Assembly: GCA_002729695.1 (NCBI GenBank)
Contig: PBYQ01000032.1
Span: forward strand, 62,001 to 126,000
Length of the DNA: 64,000 nucleotides
From: Citromicrobium sp.
GTDB lineage: Bacteria > Pseudomonadota > Alphaproteobacteria > Sphingomonadales > Sphingomonadaceae
Direction of reading: 5' to 3'
Shown here: one piece after another, positions 9,401 to 18,087 of the stretch
Position numbering within the stretch: position 1 is the stretch's first letter
How the letters are laid out: each line of letters opens with the position of its first letter
The notes under the pieces: model-generated
Databases searched by the model: none
The model's input: the letters and a program-made list of their open reading frames with translations, nothing else
Told to the model about the DNA's origin: nothing
Translations under genes and position numbers: made by a program

Positions 9401-9965
9401 AGGCGAGATCGATCAGCGCCTCTTCGGCGGCCTGTTCGGTCGGATCACCCCGTCGGGCCAGCTCGATATAGAGCCGGTCGGGAAACAATGCTTCGAGCCG
9501 GTCGAGATAGCGTTCGGCATGGCTCGCCTGCTCTTCGGCGAGCAGCCGCGTGACGGCGCCCTCGCTTGCCCCGGTCAGCGCGATCAGGCCTTCGGTCTGT
9601 CCGTCGAGCGCATCGAGGGAGACGTGCGGAACGAGCTCCAGCGGGCGATCGAGGTGCGCCGAACTCACCAATTTGCACAGGTTGAGCCACCCGGCCTCGT
9701 CCTGCACGTAGAGCGGCAGATGATCGATTTCCTCGCTACCGGGCCGCGCCACGCCAAGCAGCGCGCCGACGATAGGCTGCACGCCGTTCTCAAGGCAGGC
9801 ATTGGCGAAGGGCACGCTGCCGTAGAGGCCGTTTCGATCGCACATCGCGATGGCGGGAAAACCCCGCTCGGTCGCCAATTTGGCGATTGCTTTGGGCTCG
9901 ATAGCCCCCTCGAGCATCGAATAGGCGGAGAGCACACGGAGAGGAACGAAGGGGGCGAAAGCCAT
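6495..9965 (-). CDS. dnaE: DNA polymerase III subunit alpha
   Basis: The 1156-residue protein is the replicative polymerase, of normal length for DnaE. It has an N-terminal PHP domain (about residues 1-280), a C-family polymerase core with the catalytic aspartates in PDFDIDF (D398, D400) and in VKFDFLGL (D552), a helix-hairpin-helix region and a C-terminal OB fold. The PHP domain has LSAYSMLEG where an active PHP nuclease would have an HxDYS-type metal site, so proofreading by this domain is unlikely. It acts in the cytoplasmic replisome. It stands as its own unit; the ATG at 9965 gives the usual family N-terminus (AFAPFVPLRVLSAYSMLEG). Confidence 0.97.
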   Translation of the reverse strand: MAFAPFVPLRVLSAYSMLEGAIEPKAIAKLATERGFPAIAMCDRNGLYGSVPFANACLENGVQPIVGALLGVARPGSEEIDHLPLYVQDEAGWLNLCKLVSSAHLDRPLELVPHVSLDALDGQTEGLIALTGASEGAVTRLLAEEQASHAERYLDRLEALFPDRLYIELARRGDPTEQAAEEALIDLAYARDLPLVATNPANFAEPHFHKAHDAMLCIANSRKLWEEDRPRSAQPAFVKSAPMMQELFGDLPEALANTLTIARRCAFAPLERAPILPSLAGDLEGEARMLAEDARKGLDARLSAYEDLSDEARQTYYDRLDYEVGIIHNMGFPGYFLIVADFIKWAKEQGIPVGPGRGSGAGSLVAWSLTITDLDPIRLGLLFERFLNPERVSMPDFDIDFCETRRGEVIRYVQRKYGTDKVAQIITFGKMKARAVLRDCGRILDMSYGQVDRLCKMVPNHPTDPWSLPRALNGAAEFKGEYDNDNEVRTLVDLAMQLEGLPRNSSTHAAGVVIGDRPLAELVPLYRDPRSDMPVTQFDMKVVEGAGLVKFDFLGLKTLSVLQKAVDLLVKRGIECDLGSISWDDTAVYDLMQRGDTVGVFQLESEGMRRTLTAVKPTKFEDIIALVSLYRPGPMDNIPLFGKRKAGVEPIEYPHAKLEGILGETYGIFVYQEQVMQAAQILAGYSLGDADLLRRAMGKKNQAEMDKQRQRFIDGCKKVSDIEANEASALFDLIDKFAGYGFNKSHAAAYALLAYQTAWLKAHYPEEFYAAAMCFDMDQSEKLAVFVDDARRNGIEVAPPDLNRSEAEFTVERTDEGYAVRYGLAGLRNVGEKAMDAIVAEREAHGWFESLDDFFSRVPKGAMNSRQLEALIAAGAFDHLEPKRGLLAANVDLLLAVADAAIRERSSGQEGLFGGEESANDHIRLKEAEDWPRAERMAKERETFGFYFSAHPIEQFRDVASANGARSYASLMAGGGPAGESRGKALIAAMVEGAKRGQTRRGKDFIRADFSDSSGQFSAACFEESLVAQFTKWAEDSTCVLLTVELDSPSPDEPPRITIRGAKPLAQVAGGQRMLLTLDVASETALQELSLALQPGPPGYGEVQIALDLGSEQRPVLRLGNDFKVDGKLADTLGKIEGIANITLVPKTGPKLHRAA

Positions 9966-10040
9966 TGCATCAAGCTAGCGCACAGGCTCGCTCATTCAAG
10001 CGATGGCGAACCGCTCAGCGGGGATAAGCGGTGGATGGAT

Positions 10041-10391
10041 TCATGCTGCGGGCGGAACGCCTTCGTTGTCCTGGGCCGCCGCGATCTTCCGACGCGTCTC
10101 GCGAACTTGCGACCACGCGCCGTAGGCGATCAGCGCCGCGAGGAAGATCCACACCCACAGCGGGATATCCTGTCCGAAAATCGCGAGATAGAGATAGGCC
10201 GACACGAAAAAGAACCCCGCCAGCATCGTTGGCACGACGGTCGAACGCCCCGCCCTCGCCCGCTTCACCAGCCAGGCGATCGACGCGAGGAAAAACGGGA
10301 TCGCACCAATATAAATCCCTGCAAAAATGTAGGGATTTACGTTGTACTGGGCTCCCAACGCGAGAATCCATTCGTTGATCGATTCCAGCAT
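10041..10391 (-). CDS. Hypothetical three-helix membrane protein
   Basis: This 116-residue protein has three hydrophobic stretches (about residues 20-42, 50-72 and 76-94) and a soluble, basic C-terminal tail (ETRRKIAAAQ). The N-terminus is an amphipathic helix with a tyrosine/asparagine-rich turn (QYNVNPYIF). I do not recognise a family. It lies between dnaE and a small soluble hypothetical gene on the same strand, 49 bp or more from each, so it may be its own transcript. Codon use matches its neighbours, which supports a real gene. Confidence 0.65.
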   Translation of the reverse strand: MLESINEWILALGAQYNVNPYIFAGIYIGAIPFFLASIAWLVKRARAGRSTVVPTMLAGFFFVSAYLYLAIFGQDIPLWVWIFLAALIAYGAWSQVRETRRKIAAAQDNEGVPPAA

Positions 10392-10446
10392 AGGGGCCCC
10401 CGGTCGCGCTGTGATGGGACGAGACTACACGCGCCCGTCCATCACG

Positions 10447-10719
10447 TCAGCCGGGATAATCGGATGCGGAGGCGAGCGCTTCGATTTCACCGACATCGTA
10501 CATGCGGTCGCCCAGCTTCTGGATTACGTGATGGCTCCGCTCTCCGGGCGTCATCGCCATCATGAGCTTGACCATTTCGGCGAAGGTGCCGTGGTAGAGG
10601 CCCTTGGCACCGTCGAGCACACCTTGTCCGTCATCCTTGCGATGAATTTCCGCCCGGTCATCCCATGCAATCCCGCTCTGCGCAGGCTCTGCATTGTAGG
10701 TGGTGGGATGGTCGCTCAT
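10447..10719 (-). CDS. Hypothetical small soluble protein
   Basis: This 90-residue protein is hydrophilic, with no signal peptide or membrane segment. The C-terminal half holds a helix with regularly spaced methionines (FAEMVKLMMAMTPGERSHHV) and a second predicted helix (KLGDRMYDVGEIEALA). I do not recognise a named domain. The ATG is preceded by AGGCAAGAAT at a normal distance. It lies 65 bp downstream of lolD on the same strand and could be the last gene of the lolC-lolD transcript, though nothing in it suggests lipoprotein sorting. Confidence 0.6.
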   Translation of the reverse strand: MSDHPTTYNAEPAQSGIAWDDRAEIHRKDDGQGVLDGAKGLYHGTFAEMVKLMMAMTPGERSHHVIQKLGDRMYDVGEIEALASASDYPG

Positions 10720-10784
10720 ATTCTTGCCTCCTGGTTTTTGACATCAACGCAGCAGGCACGCGGCGGGTCCGGAGGAATTGCGCC

Positions 10785-11483
10785 CTATTCGAGTAAACCC
10801 TCGTGCAGGCGGACCACGCGGTCCATCTTCGCTGCCAGTCGCTCGTTATGTGTCGCGACCAGCGCGGCGCTTCCCTGTCCGCGAACCAGATCGAGAAACT
10901 GTTCGAGCACTTTTTCCGATGTCGCCTCATCCAGATTGCCGGTTGGCTCGTCTGCCAGCACAAGCTTCGGCTTGTTCGCGAGCGCACGGGCGACAGCGAC
11001 ACGCTGCTGCTCGCCGCCCGAAAGCTGACTTGGCCGGTGCTCCAGCCTTTTGCCGAGCCCCAGCGCGATGAGCAGTTCCTTTGCACGCTCTTCGGCCGCT
11101 TCGCGGGAGGTTCCGCCGACGAGCTGCGGCAGGACGACGTTTTCGATCGCGTTGAAATCGGGCAGCAAGTGGTGGAACTGGTATACGAAGCCAAGATGGT
11201 CGCGGCGCAATGTCGTGCGCTGCTTGCTGTCGGACTTTTCCGCCGCCTGCCCCGCGATCACGATCGTACCGCCGAAGCCGCCTTCCAGCAGGCCAACCGC
11301 CTGAAGCATGGTCGACTTGCCCGAGCCCGAGGGGCCGAGCAGCGCGACGATTTCGCCGGGCATGACCTTCAGGTCCACGCCGCGAAGCACATCAATGCGC
11401 ACCCCGCCCTGCTCGAAACTGCGGGTTACGCTGCGCAGCTCGACCACGGGTCCCACGCCGGAATTGATGGCCGCATCACTCAT
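10785..11483 (-). CDS. lolD: Lipoprotein-releasing ABC transporter, ATP-binding subunit
   Basis: The 232-residue ATPase has the Walker A motif GPSGSGKST (about 50-58), the ABC signature LSGGEQ (154-159) and Walker B with the catalytic glutamate ([12 protein letters not shown], about 174-185). LolD powers release of outer-membrane lipoproteins from the inner membrane to the carrier LolA. The start overlaps the end of the permease gene by eight bases (11476-11483), so the two subunits are translated together. The MacB/FtsE/LolD group is close in sequence; the adjacent LolC/E-type permease decides the assignment. Confidence 0.9.
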   Translation of the reverse strand: MSDAAINSGVGPVVELRSVTRSFEQGGVRIDVLRGVDLKVMPGEIVALLGPSGSGKSTMLQAVGLLEGGFGGTIVIAGQAAEKSDSKQRTTLRRDHLGFVYQFHHLLPDFNAIENVVLPQLVGGTSREAAEERAKELLIALGLGKRLEHRPSQLSGGEQQRVAVARALANKPKLVLADEPTGNLDEATSEKVLEQFLDLVRGQGSAALVATHNERLAAKMDRVVRLHEGLLE

Positions 11484-12717
11484 AGCGAAGCACCTGCACA
11501 GGATCGGTGTTGGCGGCCTTCAAAGCCGGGTAGAGTGTCGCCAGGAAGCTGAGGATCAACGCCAGCGCGACGATCCCGAAAATCTCCCAGGGGTCGGTTT
11601 TCGACGGCAATTCTGTCAGGAAGCGCACTTCGGGATTCCACAGGTCCTGCCCCGTCGCCCAGCTGATGACGGTCAGAATCGACTGGCGGAAGGTCAGCAC
11701 CACTGCGCCGAGCGCGAGCCCCGCCATCGTGCCGATCGCCCCGACAGTGAAACCGGTGGTGACGAAGATTTTCAGAATGGACTGCCGCCCCGCCCCCATC
11801 GTTCGCATGATCGCGATGTCGCGCGTCTTCGCACGGACCAGCATGACCAGGCTCGACAGGATGTTGAACGCGGCGACCAGCACCATGAAGCTCAGCGCGA
11901 AGAACATCGCCACCCGCTCCACTTGCAAGGCCTCGAAGATCGAACTGTTGATCTGCTGCCAGGTCCGCACGAGCGCGATTCCGGCGAGCTTTTTCTCGAT
12001 GGGCGCCATGATTTCGCTCACGCGCTCGGCATCCTCGGTCGTGACTTCGATCATCCCGATCGTATCGCCGGTCAGCAGGAGGGTTTGCGCCTGAGAGATC
12101 GGCATGACGACGAACGCGCCATCGTAATCGTACAGCCCCACCTCGAAGATCGCGCCAACTTCGTAGCCGACCTGTCGCGGTACGGTGCCGAAGGGTGTAG
12201 GCCGCCCAGCCGGATTGATGATCGTGATGACATCGCCCACGCGGGCGCCGATGTTTTCCGCAAGGCGCGCACCGATAGCGACCTTTTCCGCACCCGGCTC
12301 GATGCTGCGCATGTCGCCCAGCACGACCTTGTCGGAAAGCTCGGCAATATCCTCGGCCGTGTTGCCGCGAACGATGATGCCTTCGACCCGGCCGTTGAAC
12401 GTGACCATCAGCGGCTGGTCGATCAGGGGCGCAGCTTTCACGACGCCCGGAGTCTCCCGAATGTCCTCCAGCACGCTCTCCCAGTTATCGAGCCGCTGGC
12501 CGTATGCCTGCACGATCGCGTGGCCATTCAGACCCACAATCTTGTCGAGCAGTTCGGCGCGGAAGCCGTTCATCACGCTCATCACGATGACGAGCATGGC
12601 GACGGAGAGCATCACCACACCAATGGAAATGCCTGCGACAAGCTTGATGAACCCCTCGCCCTTGCCGGGCCAGAGGTAGCGCTTCGCGATGGTCCATTCG
12701 AACGGGCTGAGAAACAA
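11476..12717 (-). CDS. lolC: Lipoprotein-releasing ABC transporter, permease subunit (LolC/LolE type)
   Basis: The 413-residue protein has one membrane helix near the N-terminus (about residues 25-48), a large periplasmic MacB-like domain (about 50-250) and three C-terminal helices of the FtsX fold (about 270-400). The N-terminal segment [19 protein letters not shown] is typical of LolC/LolE. It works with LolD to extract lipoproteins from the inner membrane. Only one permease gene is seen, as in alphaproteobacteria where a single LolF-like subunit probably forms a homodimer, so the name lolC covers that possibility. A 200-bp gap separates it from the divergent purF gene and should hold promoters for both. 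Confidence 0.88.
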   Translation of the reverse strand: MFLSPFEWTIAKRYLWPGKGEGFIKLVAGISIGVVMLSVAMLVIVMSVMNGFRAELLDKIVGLNGHAIVQAYGQRLDNWESVLEDIRETPGVVKAAPLIDQPLMVTFNGRVEGIIVRGNTAEDIAELSDKVVLGDMRSIEPGAEKVAIGARLAENIGARVGDVITIINPAGRPTPFGTVPRQVGYEVGAIFEVGLYDYDGAFVVMPISQAQTLLLTGDTIGMIEVTTEDAERVSEIMAPIEKKLAGIALVRTWQQINSSIFEALQVERVAMFFALSFMVLVAAFNILSSLVMLVRAKTRDIAIMRTMGAGRQSILKIFVTTGFTVGAIGTMAGLALGAVVLTFRQSILTVISWATGQDLWNPEVRFLTELPSKTDPWEIFGIVALALILSFLATLYPALKAANTDPVQVLRYE

Positions 12718-12917
12718 GGAAGTGCCTGTCTTTAACGTACGTGGTGCTGCGCCTTAGGTAGCCCTTGCTGACTGTGCAATGAAAAGGGGGACCGCCACTG
12801 TGGTTCTGTGGACGCAGAGCCGTGATTGAACGGGCCAATCGCCCTTCAAGCCTTGTAATTGATCGGTCACATCGCCAATGGAGCGGCGACCGGCAATGGC
12901 AACGGGCGTCCCCACCC

Positions 12918-14393
12918 ATGAACTTGCGACACCCCTTCGACGACGAGAACGGCGACAGCCTGCATGAAGAATGCGGGGTGTTCGGCGCCATCAATGCTGG
13001 CAGCGAGGCGTCGACGACCACCGCGCTCGGCCTCCACGCGCTGCAACATCGCGGGCAGGAAGCCGCCGGGATCACAAGTTTCGACGGCACGCAGTTCTAT
13101 ACCCGGCGCGGGCTCGGCCATGTGGCGGAAAATTTCTCGAGCGCGGAATCGATCGCCGAGCTGCCCGGCTTCATGGCCGTCGGCCATGTCCGCTATTCGA
13201 CCACTGGCGGCGCGGGACTGCGCAATGTCCAGCCGCTTTACGCCGATCTGGCGAGCGGCGGCTTCGCCATCGCGCATAACGGCAATATCTCGAACGCGGC
13301 GACGCTGCGCGAGGAGCTGGTCGGCAAGGGCGCGATCTTCCAGTCGACCAGCGATACCGAGGTGATCATTCACCTCGTCGCGACCAGCCGCTACCCCACC
13401 ATGCTCGACAAGCTGACCGACGCGCTGCGGCTGGTCGAAGGGGCCTATGCGCTGATCGTCGCGACCCCGCGTGGAATGGCTGCGTGTCGCGACCCGCTGG
13501 GCATCCGCCCGCTGCAGATGGGCAAGATGGGCGATGCAGTCGTCTTCGCCAGCGAAACGGTCGCATTCGACGTCGTGGGTGCGGAATTCATCCGCGAGGT
13601 CGAGCCGGGCGAGTTCATCGAAGTCGATTTCGACGGCACGATCCGATCGCACCGGCCGTTCGGCGACAACCCGCCGCGCCCGTGCATTTTCGAACATGTC
13701 TATTTCAGCCGTCCCGACTCGTATTTCGCCGGACGCTGGGTTTACGAAGCACGCCAGGCCATCGGTCGCGAACTCGCAATCGAATCGCCATGCGATGCAG
13801 ACATCGTGGTCCCCGTGCCCGACAGCGGCTCGCCCGCGGCCATCGGATATGCACACCAGTCGGGTATTCCCTACGAACTGGGGATTATCCGCAGCCACTA
13901 TGTTGGCCGGACCTTTATCCAGCCGTCGGACGGCGCACGACACTCGGGCGTCCGGCGCAAGCACAATGCCAATCGCGGGCTCGTCGAAGGCAAGCGGATC
14001 GTACTGATCGACGATTCGATCGTGCGCGGCACGACCAGCATGAAGATCGTCGAGATGATGCGCGATGCGGGCGCGAAGGAAGTCCACTTCCGCGTCGCCA
14101 GCCCGCCGACCGCGCATAGCTGCTTCTATGGTGTCGACACGCCCGAGCGCAGCCAGTTGCTCGCCGCGCGCATGGAGCTGGAACCGATGCGCGAATTCAT
14201 CAAGGCAGACAGCCTCGCCTTCATCTCGATCGACGGGCTTTATCGCGCGGTTGGCAAGGAATCGCGCGACAAGGCGTGCCCGCAATTCTGCGATGCCTGC
14301 TTTACCGGCGACTATCCCACGCGGCGCACCGATTTCGAGCGCAAGGAATCGGGCGCGGCGCAGCTTTCCTTTCCCGTAAACAAGGTTGCCTGA
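12918..14393 (+). CDS. purF: Amidophosphoribosyltransferase
   Basis: The 491-residue enzyme starts de novo purine synthesis by moving ammonia from glutamine to PRPP. The N-terminal class II glutaminase begins at Cys19 in HEECGVFG, so an 18-residue propeptide is probably removed to free the catalytic cysteine. The glutaminase continues with ALQHRGQEAAG, and the C-terminal phosphoribosyltransferase has the PRPP loop IVLIDDSIVRGTTS at about residues 361-374. Several cysteines near the end (KACPQFCDACF) fit the Fe-S form of the enzyme. The frame is open upstream to 12822; ATG 12918 is chosen because family members start shortly before the propeptide. The SDR gene begins one base after its stop. 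Confidence 0.95.
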   Translation: MNLRHPFDDENGDSLHEECGVFGAINAGSEASTTTALGLHALQHRGQEAAGITSFDGTQFYTRRGLGHVAENFSSAESIAELPGFMAVGHVRYSTTGGAGLRNVQPLYADLASGGFAIAHNGNISNAATLREELVGKGAIFQSTSDTEVIIHLVATSRYPTMLDKLTDALRLVEGAYALIVATPRGMAACRDPLGIRPLQMGKMGDAVVFASETVAFDVVGAEFIREVEPGEFIEVDFDGTIRSHRPFGDNPPRPCIFEHVYFSRPDSYFAGRWVYEARQAIGRELAIESPCDADIVVPVPDSGSPAAIGYAHQSGIPYELGIIRSHYVGRTFIQPSDGARHSGVRRKHNANRGLVEGKRIVLIDDSIVRGTTSMKIVEMMRDAGAKEVHFRVASPPTAHSCFYGVDTPERSQLLAARMELEPMREFIKADSLAFISIDGLYRAVGKESRDKACPQFCDACFTGDYPTRRTDFERKESGAAQLSFPVNKVA

Positions 14394-14394
14394 A

Positions 14395-15105
14395 ATGGCT
14401 CAGAACAGCCCCTTCGAAGGGCGCGTGGCTCTCGTCACCGGTGCGTCGCGCGGAATCGGTGCAGCGACCGCCAAGGCGCTTGCCGCCAAGGGCGCACATG
14501 TCATCCTCACGGCGCGTGACGATGCTGCGCTGGAGCGGGTCGAGGATGAAATCCACGCGGATGGCGGCACCGCCACGATCGCCCCGGTCGATCTGACGCA
14601 GGGCGACGGCGTCGCCCGACTTGCGCAGGCTATCGCGGCACGGTGGGATGCGCTCGATTACATGATCATCTGCGCGGCCTATCTGCCGACGCTGACCCCG
14701 GTCACGCAGATCGAGCCCAAGCAGTTCAACACCGCTATCACCACCAACATCCTCGCCACGCAGGCGCTTCTCGCGGGAATGCATCCCTTGATGAAGCGCG
14801 CCGACGCCGCACGCGTGATCGGCCTCACCAGCAGCGTCGGTGCGGACCCGCGGGCGTATTGGTCGGCTTACGGATCGACCAAGGCGGCGTTCGACAACCT
14901 GCTCGAATGCTACGCACAGGAAGTCGCCAATACCGGCGCGATCCGGGTCGCGATTGTCGATCCGGGCGCAACCCGCACCTGCATGCGCGCCAAGGCCTAT
15001 CCCGGCGAAGACCCGCAGAGTGTGAAGCCTCCCGAAGATGTCGGCGACTACATTGCCGAGCTCCTCGAAAAAGATTTCGAAACCGGATACCGCGCCCGCG
15101 TGTAA
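14395..15105 (+). CDS. Short-chain dehydrogenase/reductase
   Basis: The 236-residue oxidoreductase has the SDR cofactor motif TGASRGIG (15-22), the NAA-like motif replaced by CAA (residues 93-95), and the catalytic Ser with YxxxK (Y159, K163). An arginine after the second strand (TARDD) suggests NADP(H). The substrate cannot be predicted. Its ATG is one base past the purF stop, so it is co-transcribed with purine synthesis, but nothing links it to that pathway. A perfect eight-base stem-loop (15135-15158) lies just downstream. Confidence 0.85.
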   Translation: MAQNSPFEGRVALVTGASRGIGAATAKALAAKGAHVILTARDDAALERVEDEIHADGGTATIAPVDLTQGDGVARLAQAIAARWDALDYMIICAAYLPTLTPVTQIEPKQFNTAITTNILATQALLAGMHPLMKRADAARVIGLTSSVGADPRAYWSAYGSTKAAFDNLLECYAQEVANTGAIRVAIVDPGATRTCMRAKAYPGEDPQSVKPPEDVGDYIAELLEKDFETGYRARV

Positions 15106-15134
15106 GTTTCCGTTTGGTTAACCCGGCTTAGCCA

Positions 15135-15158
15135 CGCTTGCTTACAAACCAGCAAGCG
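15135..15158. terminator. Stem-loop after the SDR gene (possible terminator or operator)
   Basis: CGCTTGCT and AGCAAGCG form a perfect eight-base stem around an eight-base loop, 30 bases after the SDR stop and 51 bases before the PilZ start. It has no T-run, so intrinsic termination is doubtful; it could instead slow transcription or bind a regulator of the PilZ gene. Confidence 0.35.
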
Positions 15159-15208
15159 GCCAGATCGGAAAACCGTGCAAGTTTAATATCTTGGACGGGA
15201 CAAAAAGC

Positions 15209-15568
15209 ATGGAATCGGGACGCACGCCCTACGAAACGGCGGTGCAGGAAGACCGCTGCGCACCACGCACTAAGATCGCAATCCCAGCGCAGCTCAGGAT
15301 AAGTGGATCGCCCGCCTTCAAGACGGTCGTCCACGATCTCTCGCTGGCAGGCTTCAGTGCATCCTCTATCGGTCGACTGCACCCGGATCAGATGTGCTGG
15401 CTTACCCTGCCCGGACGTCAGTCGATCCAGGGACGCATTGTCTGGTGGGATCGCAGCATCGCCGGGGCCGCGTTCGACCAGATGATCGACCCGGCAGTGC
15501 TGGAAGACATCATCACCTTGTGGGCCAGTCCCATAGGTGGCGGTGTGACCCGATCCTGCCTCTACTGA
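15209..15568 (+). CDS. PilZ-domain protein
   Basis: The 119-residue protein is almost entirely one PilZ domain. It has an RCAPRTK segment near residue 16, standing for the RxxxR loop, then VHDLSLAGFS (about residues 44-53) for the D/NxSxxG motif. Both bind cyclic di-GMP in active members. The arginine spacing is RCAPR, which matches RxxxR. It probably acts as a cytoplasmic c-di-GMP receptor for motility or surface traits; the partner is unknown. ATG 15209 is preferred to the TTG at 15191. It converges with the serine-hydrolase gene. Confidence 0.8.
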   Translation: MESGRTPYETAVQEDRCAPRTKIAIPAQLRISGSPAFKTVVHDLSLAGFSASSIGRLHPDQMCWLTLPGRQSIQGRIVWWDRSIAGAAFDQMIDPAVLEDIITLWASPIGGGVTRSCLY

Positions 15569-15572
15569 GCGG

Positions 15573-16769
15573 TCACAGCCCCTCTACGACTGCGTTAAAC
15601 AGCTTCCGGCGTTCTGCGGAAAGGTTCGATCCGGTGGCCTGCGGCCAGTTGGAAACGATCGCGATCACGGCCTTCTTTTCCGGGTAGATCGTGATCGACT
15701 GACCGAAGATGCCTTGCGCGCCAAATGGCCCCTGGAATGCGGCCGAGCCGGTGTTGGGGTAGGTCCACCACTGGTAACCGTAGCCAAAGCCACCGCCGAA
15801 CTCGACCTGCGGTGCGCCCGCTTGCGCGAACCAGCCATCGGGCACGACACCGTGCCCGCCTTCGAGGGCGAACTGGCCCAACCGCGCATAATCACTCAAC
15901 GCGGCAGATAGGCAGCAGCCGCCGACACTGCGCCCCGAAAGGTCGGTCTGCCAGAACAGCGGGTGCGCGAAGCCTGCCGGGTCGACGATCTTGCGCTTGG
16001 TATATTCGGCCAGCGTCTCGCCCACCGCGTTCTCTACCAATACGCCGATCAGATTGGTTTCGCCTGTCTTGTACACCCACTTCTCGCCTGCGGGCGCTTC
16101 GCGAGGCAGTGTCTTCATATATTCGACGACCTGGTCCTGACCGGGTTCGGGCGTCTCGTTGAACATGCGCGCGACGTCAGAATTCGGATCGGTATAATCC
16201 TCGTTCCACTTCACGCCCGAAGTCATCGTGGCGAGCTGCTCGACCGTCACATCGTCATAGGCGCTGCCCTTCAGCCCGGGGATATACCGGGAAACGGGAT
16301 CGTTCAGGCTGTCGATAAATCCGTCCTTCAACGCTGCGCCGAGCAGGGTGGACGTGAAGCTCTTGGCGACGGAGAAACTTGTCCAACGACCGTCGGGGCC
16401 GAACCCGAGCCCGTAATCGACGAAGCGGACCTTGCCGTCCTGCAACACCATCACACCCGCGGCATGCTGCCTGACCATATAGTCGCGGATCGTGGCCTGC
16501 GTTTTCTTGGGAAGCGGTGCCCCCTCGGGCAGGACGCGGGCATCCTGCGGCGGCGCGACCTCCTGCCCCGGGAAGAACGTCTCCATCGAACGGAAGCGAG
16601 CCGAGCGGGTCGCATCGTCCCAGAAAAGCACCTCCGCTCCGACCACCGGCAGCGGGTCCGTCGGCATGCTGGCGGTGACGCCCGACGCGGTGTTCATAGG
16701 CGCGGTCGCGCAACCGCTCGTCAGGCCCAGCGCCAGTGCCGCCAAGGCGACCTTGATACCATTCTTCAC
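15573..16769 (-). CDS. Serine hydrolase lipoprotein (class C beta-lactamase family)
   Basis: The 398-residue protein begins with a lipoprotein signal (LGLTSGC, lipid-bearing Cys20), so it should be anchored in the envelope. The beta-lactamase/DD-peptidase fold follows: the nucleophile motif SVAK at about 133-136, a YKTGETN segment near 240 in the place of the YxN motif, and a QGIFGQSI strand near 360. Such proteins are usually esterases or peptidases rather than antibiotic-resistance enzymes. The start is GTG 16769, because the preceding gene ends in a GTGA overlap with it and GGGAGA lies upstream. It is therefore co-translated with the cyclopropane-synthase-like gene. Confidence 0.85.
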   Translation of the reverse strand: MKNGIKVALAALALGLTSGCATAPMNTASGVTASMPTDPLPVVGAEVLFWDDATRSARFRSMETFFPGQEVAPPQDARVLPEGAPLPKKTQATIRDYMVRQHAAGVMVLQDGKVRFVDYGLGFGPDGRWTSFSVAKSFTSTLLGAALKDGFIDSLNDPVSRYIPGLKGSAYDDVTVEQLATMTSGVKWNEDYTDPNSDVARMFNETPEPGQDQVVEYMKTLPREAPAGEKWVYKTGETNLIGVLVENAVGETLAEYTKRKIVDPAGFAHPLFWQTDLSGRSVGGCCLSAALSDYARLGQFALEGGHGVVPDGWFAQAGAPQVEFGGGFGYGYQWWTYPNTGSAAFQGPFGAQGIFGQSITIYPEKKAVIAIVSNWPQATGSNLSAERRKLFNAVVEGL

Positions 16770-18034
16770 GCGCCGTCTCCCGTTGTTTTTATCAGTGTCA
16801 CTTGGTGGACGTCGATCCCGCCGCCGCGGAACCCGCCTTCGCAATACATCAGATAATAGCGCCACAGCGCCTTGAAGCGTTCGTCGAACCCCGGCGGCAA
16901 GAGCCCCTCGCTGGCTGCCCGATCGAATTTCTCGCGCCAGATCCGCAGGGTTTCGGCATAGTCCTGTCCGAAACGCACCTCGTCGGTCCAGGCGAGACCG
17001 CGCGCTTGCGCAAGCTCGCGGAATTCTGACGCGCGGATCAGCAGTCCGCCGGGAAAAATGTACGCCTGGATGAAGTCGGCGCTGCCCGCATATGCGTCGA
17101 ACAATTCGTCCTTCATGGAAATGAACTGGATCGCCGCGCGTCCGCCGGGCTTCAGGTTGCGGGCGACGCAATCCATGAAGGTCGGCCAGTATTCGTGCCC
17201 CAGTGCCTCGACCATTTCGACGCTCGCAATCGCATCGTACTGGCCTTTTGTGTCGCGATAATCCTGTTTCAGGAAACGCGCATCGCCAGCGCTCTGCCGT
17301 CTTGCCCAGGCAAGCTGTTCGTCCGACAAGCTGATCGCGTCGACCTTGGCCCCGCGATCGGCAGCCATCCGCGCGAGCGTGCCCCAGCCGCAGCCGATTT
17401 CGAGCAGGCTGTCGCCCTGCTTCAGATCGACCCGATCGAGGATCGCGTCGATCTTGGCGCGCTGCGCGGCATTCAAGGTTTCCGGCGCGCGCGCAGGATC
17501 GAATAGCGCCGAGGAATAGGTCATCGTCTCGCCGAGCCAGGCCGCGTAGAAGTCATTCCCGAGATCGTAATGCGCCGCGATGTTCTTCGCCGCGCCGGCG
17601 CGGGTATTGCGCTGGCGACGATGCGCAGACGCCAGAGCGCGCCGCCATCCCCCCTTCGCGCGGGCCGCATCGCCCAGCGTCTCCGCATTCTGCATGAAGA
17701 CCGCGAAGAACGGCACCGGATCGGGGCTGGACCATTCGCCTGCTTCCCACGCCTGATACAGGCCCACCGAACCTCCGGTCGCGACGCGCAGTAGCGTGCG
17801 CCAGTTGTGGATCGTGATTTCCGCCTCGAACCCCGGCGCACGCCCGCCGATCAACCGCGTGCTGCCATCGGGTAACCGGCCGAGCACCGCGCCGCGCTCC
17901 ATGCCGGCATCGAGCTTGTCGAGCAGTTTATGGAAGCCGGGCGCGAGGATCCGGGAAAGAAAGCCAGGGCGCCGTACGAAGCGCTGACTTGCGGCGAGCA
18001 GATCGCTCCCGCGAGATTGGTGTGTCACCCCCAT
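16766..18034 (-). CDS. Cyclopropane-fatty-acyl-phospholipid synthase family methyltransferase
   Basis: The 422-residue protein has the CFA-synthase architecture: an N-terminal lipid-binding part (to about residue 140), then a class I SAM methyltransferase with AAHYDLGNDFYAAWL, the SAM loop LEIGCGWGT (211-219), SVEMVEALGHEYWP and a C-terminal region ending in YLMYCEGGF. It would add a methylene or methyl group to unsaturated phospholipid chains in the inner membrane. Members of this branch are not all true cyclopropane synthases. The frame is open upstream; ATG 18034 is the last good start before the conserved region. Its stop overlaps the start of the serine-hydrolase gene by GTGA. Confidence 0.88.
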   Translation of the reverse strand: MGVTHQSRGSDLLAASQRFVRRPGFLSRILAPGFHKLLDKLDAGMERGAVLGRLPDGSTRLIGGRAPGFEAEITIHNWRTLLRVATGGSVGLYQAWEAGEWSSPDPVPFFAVFMQNAETLGDAARAKGGWRRALASAHRRQRNTRAGAAKNIAAHYDLGNDFYAAWLGETMTYSSALFDPARAPETLNAAQRAKIDAILDRVDLKQGDSLLEIGCGWGTLARMAADRGAKVDAISLSDEQLAWARRQSAGDARFLKQDYRDTKGQYDAIASVEMVEALGHEYWPTFMDCVARNLKPGGRAAIQFISMKDELFDAYAGSADFIQAYIFPGGLLIRASEFRELAQARGLAWTDEVRFGQDYAETLRIWREKFDRAASEGLLPPGFDERFKALWRYYLMYCEGGFRGGGIDVHQVTLIKTTGDGA

Positions 18035-18087
18035 GCGTTGGCAGCTTATGCAACCCTGCCCCGCGAGCGACAACCCTTTGGATCGCT

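Noticed and set aside
7926-10565. Plus-strand frame of 879 residues antisense to dnaE
   Set aside because: It lacks any recognisable domain, and the opposite strand encodes a full-length DnaE with all motifs.
12718-12917. Riboswitch or PurR operator before purF
   Set aside because: No aptamer-like conserved elements or clear operator could be recognised by eye in the 200-bp gap.
15573-16769. Serine hydrolase as a beta-lactamase resistance gene
   Set aside because: It has SxxK and a YxxxxN-like segment but the lipoprotein form and sequence resemble general serine hydrolases of this family; resistance cannot be claimed.
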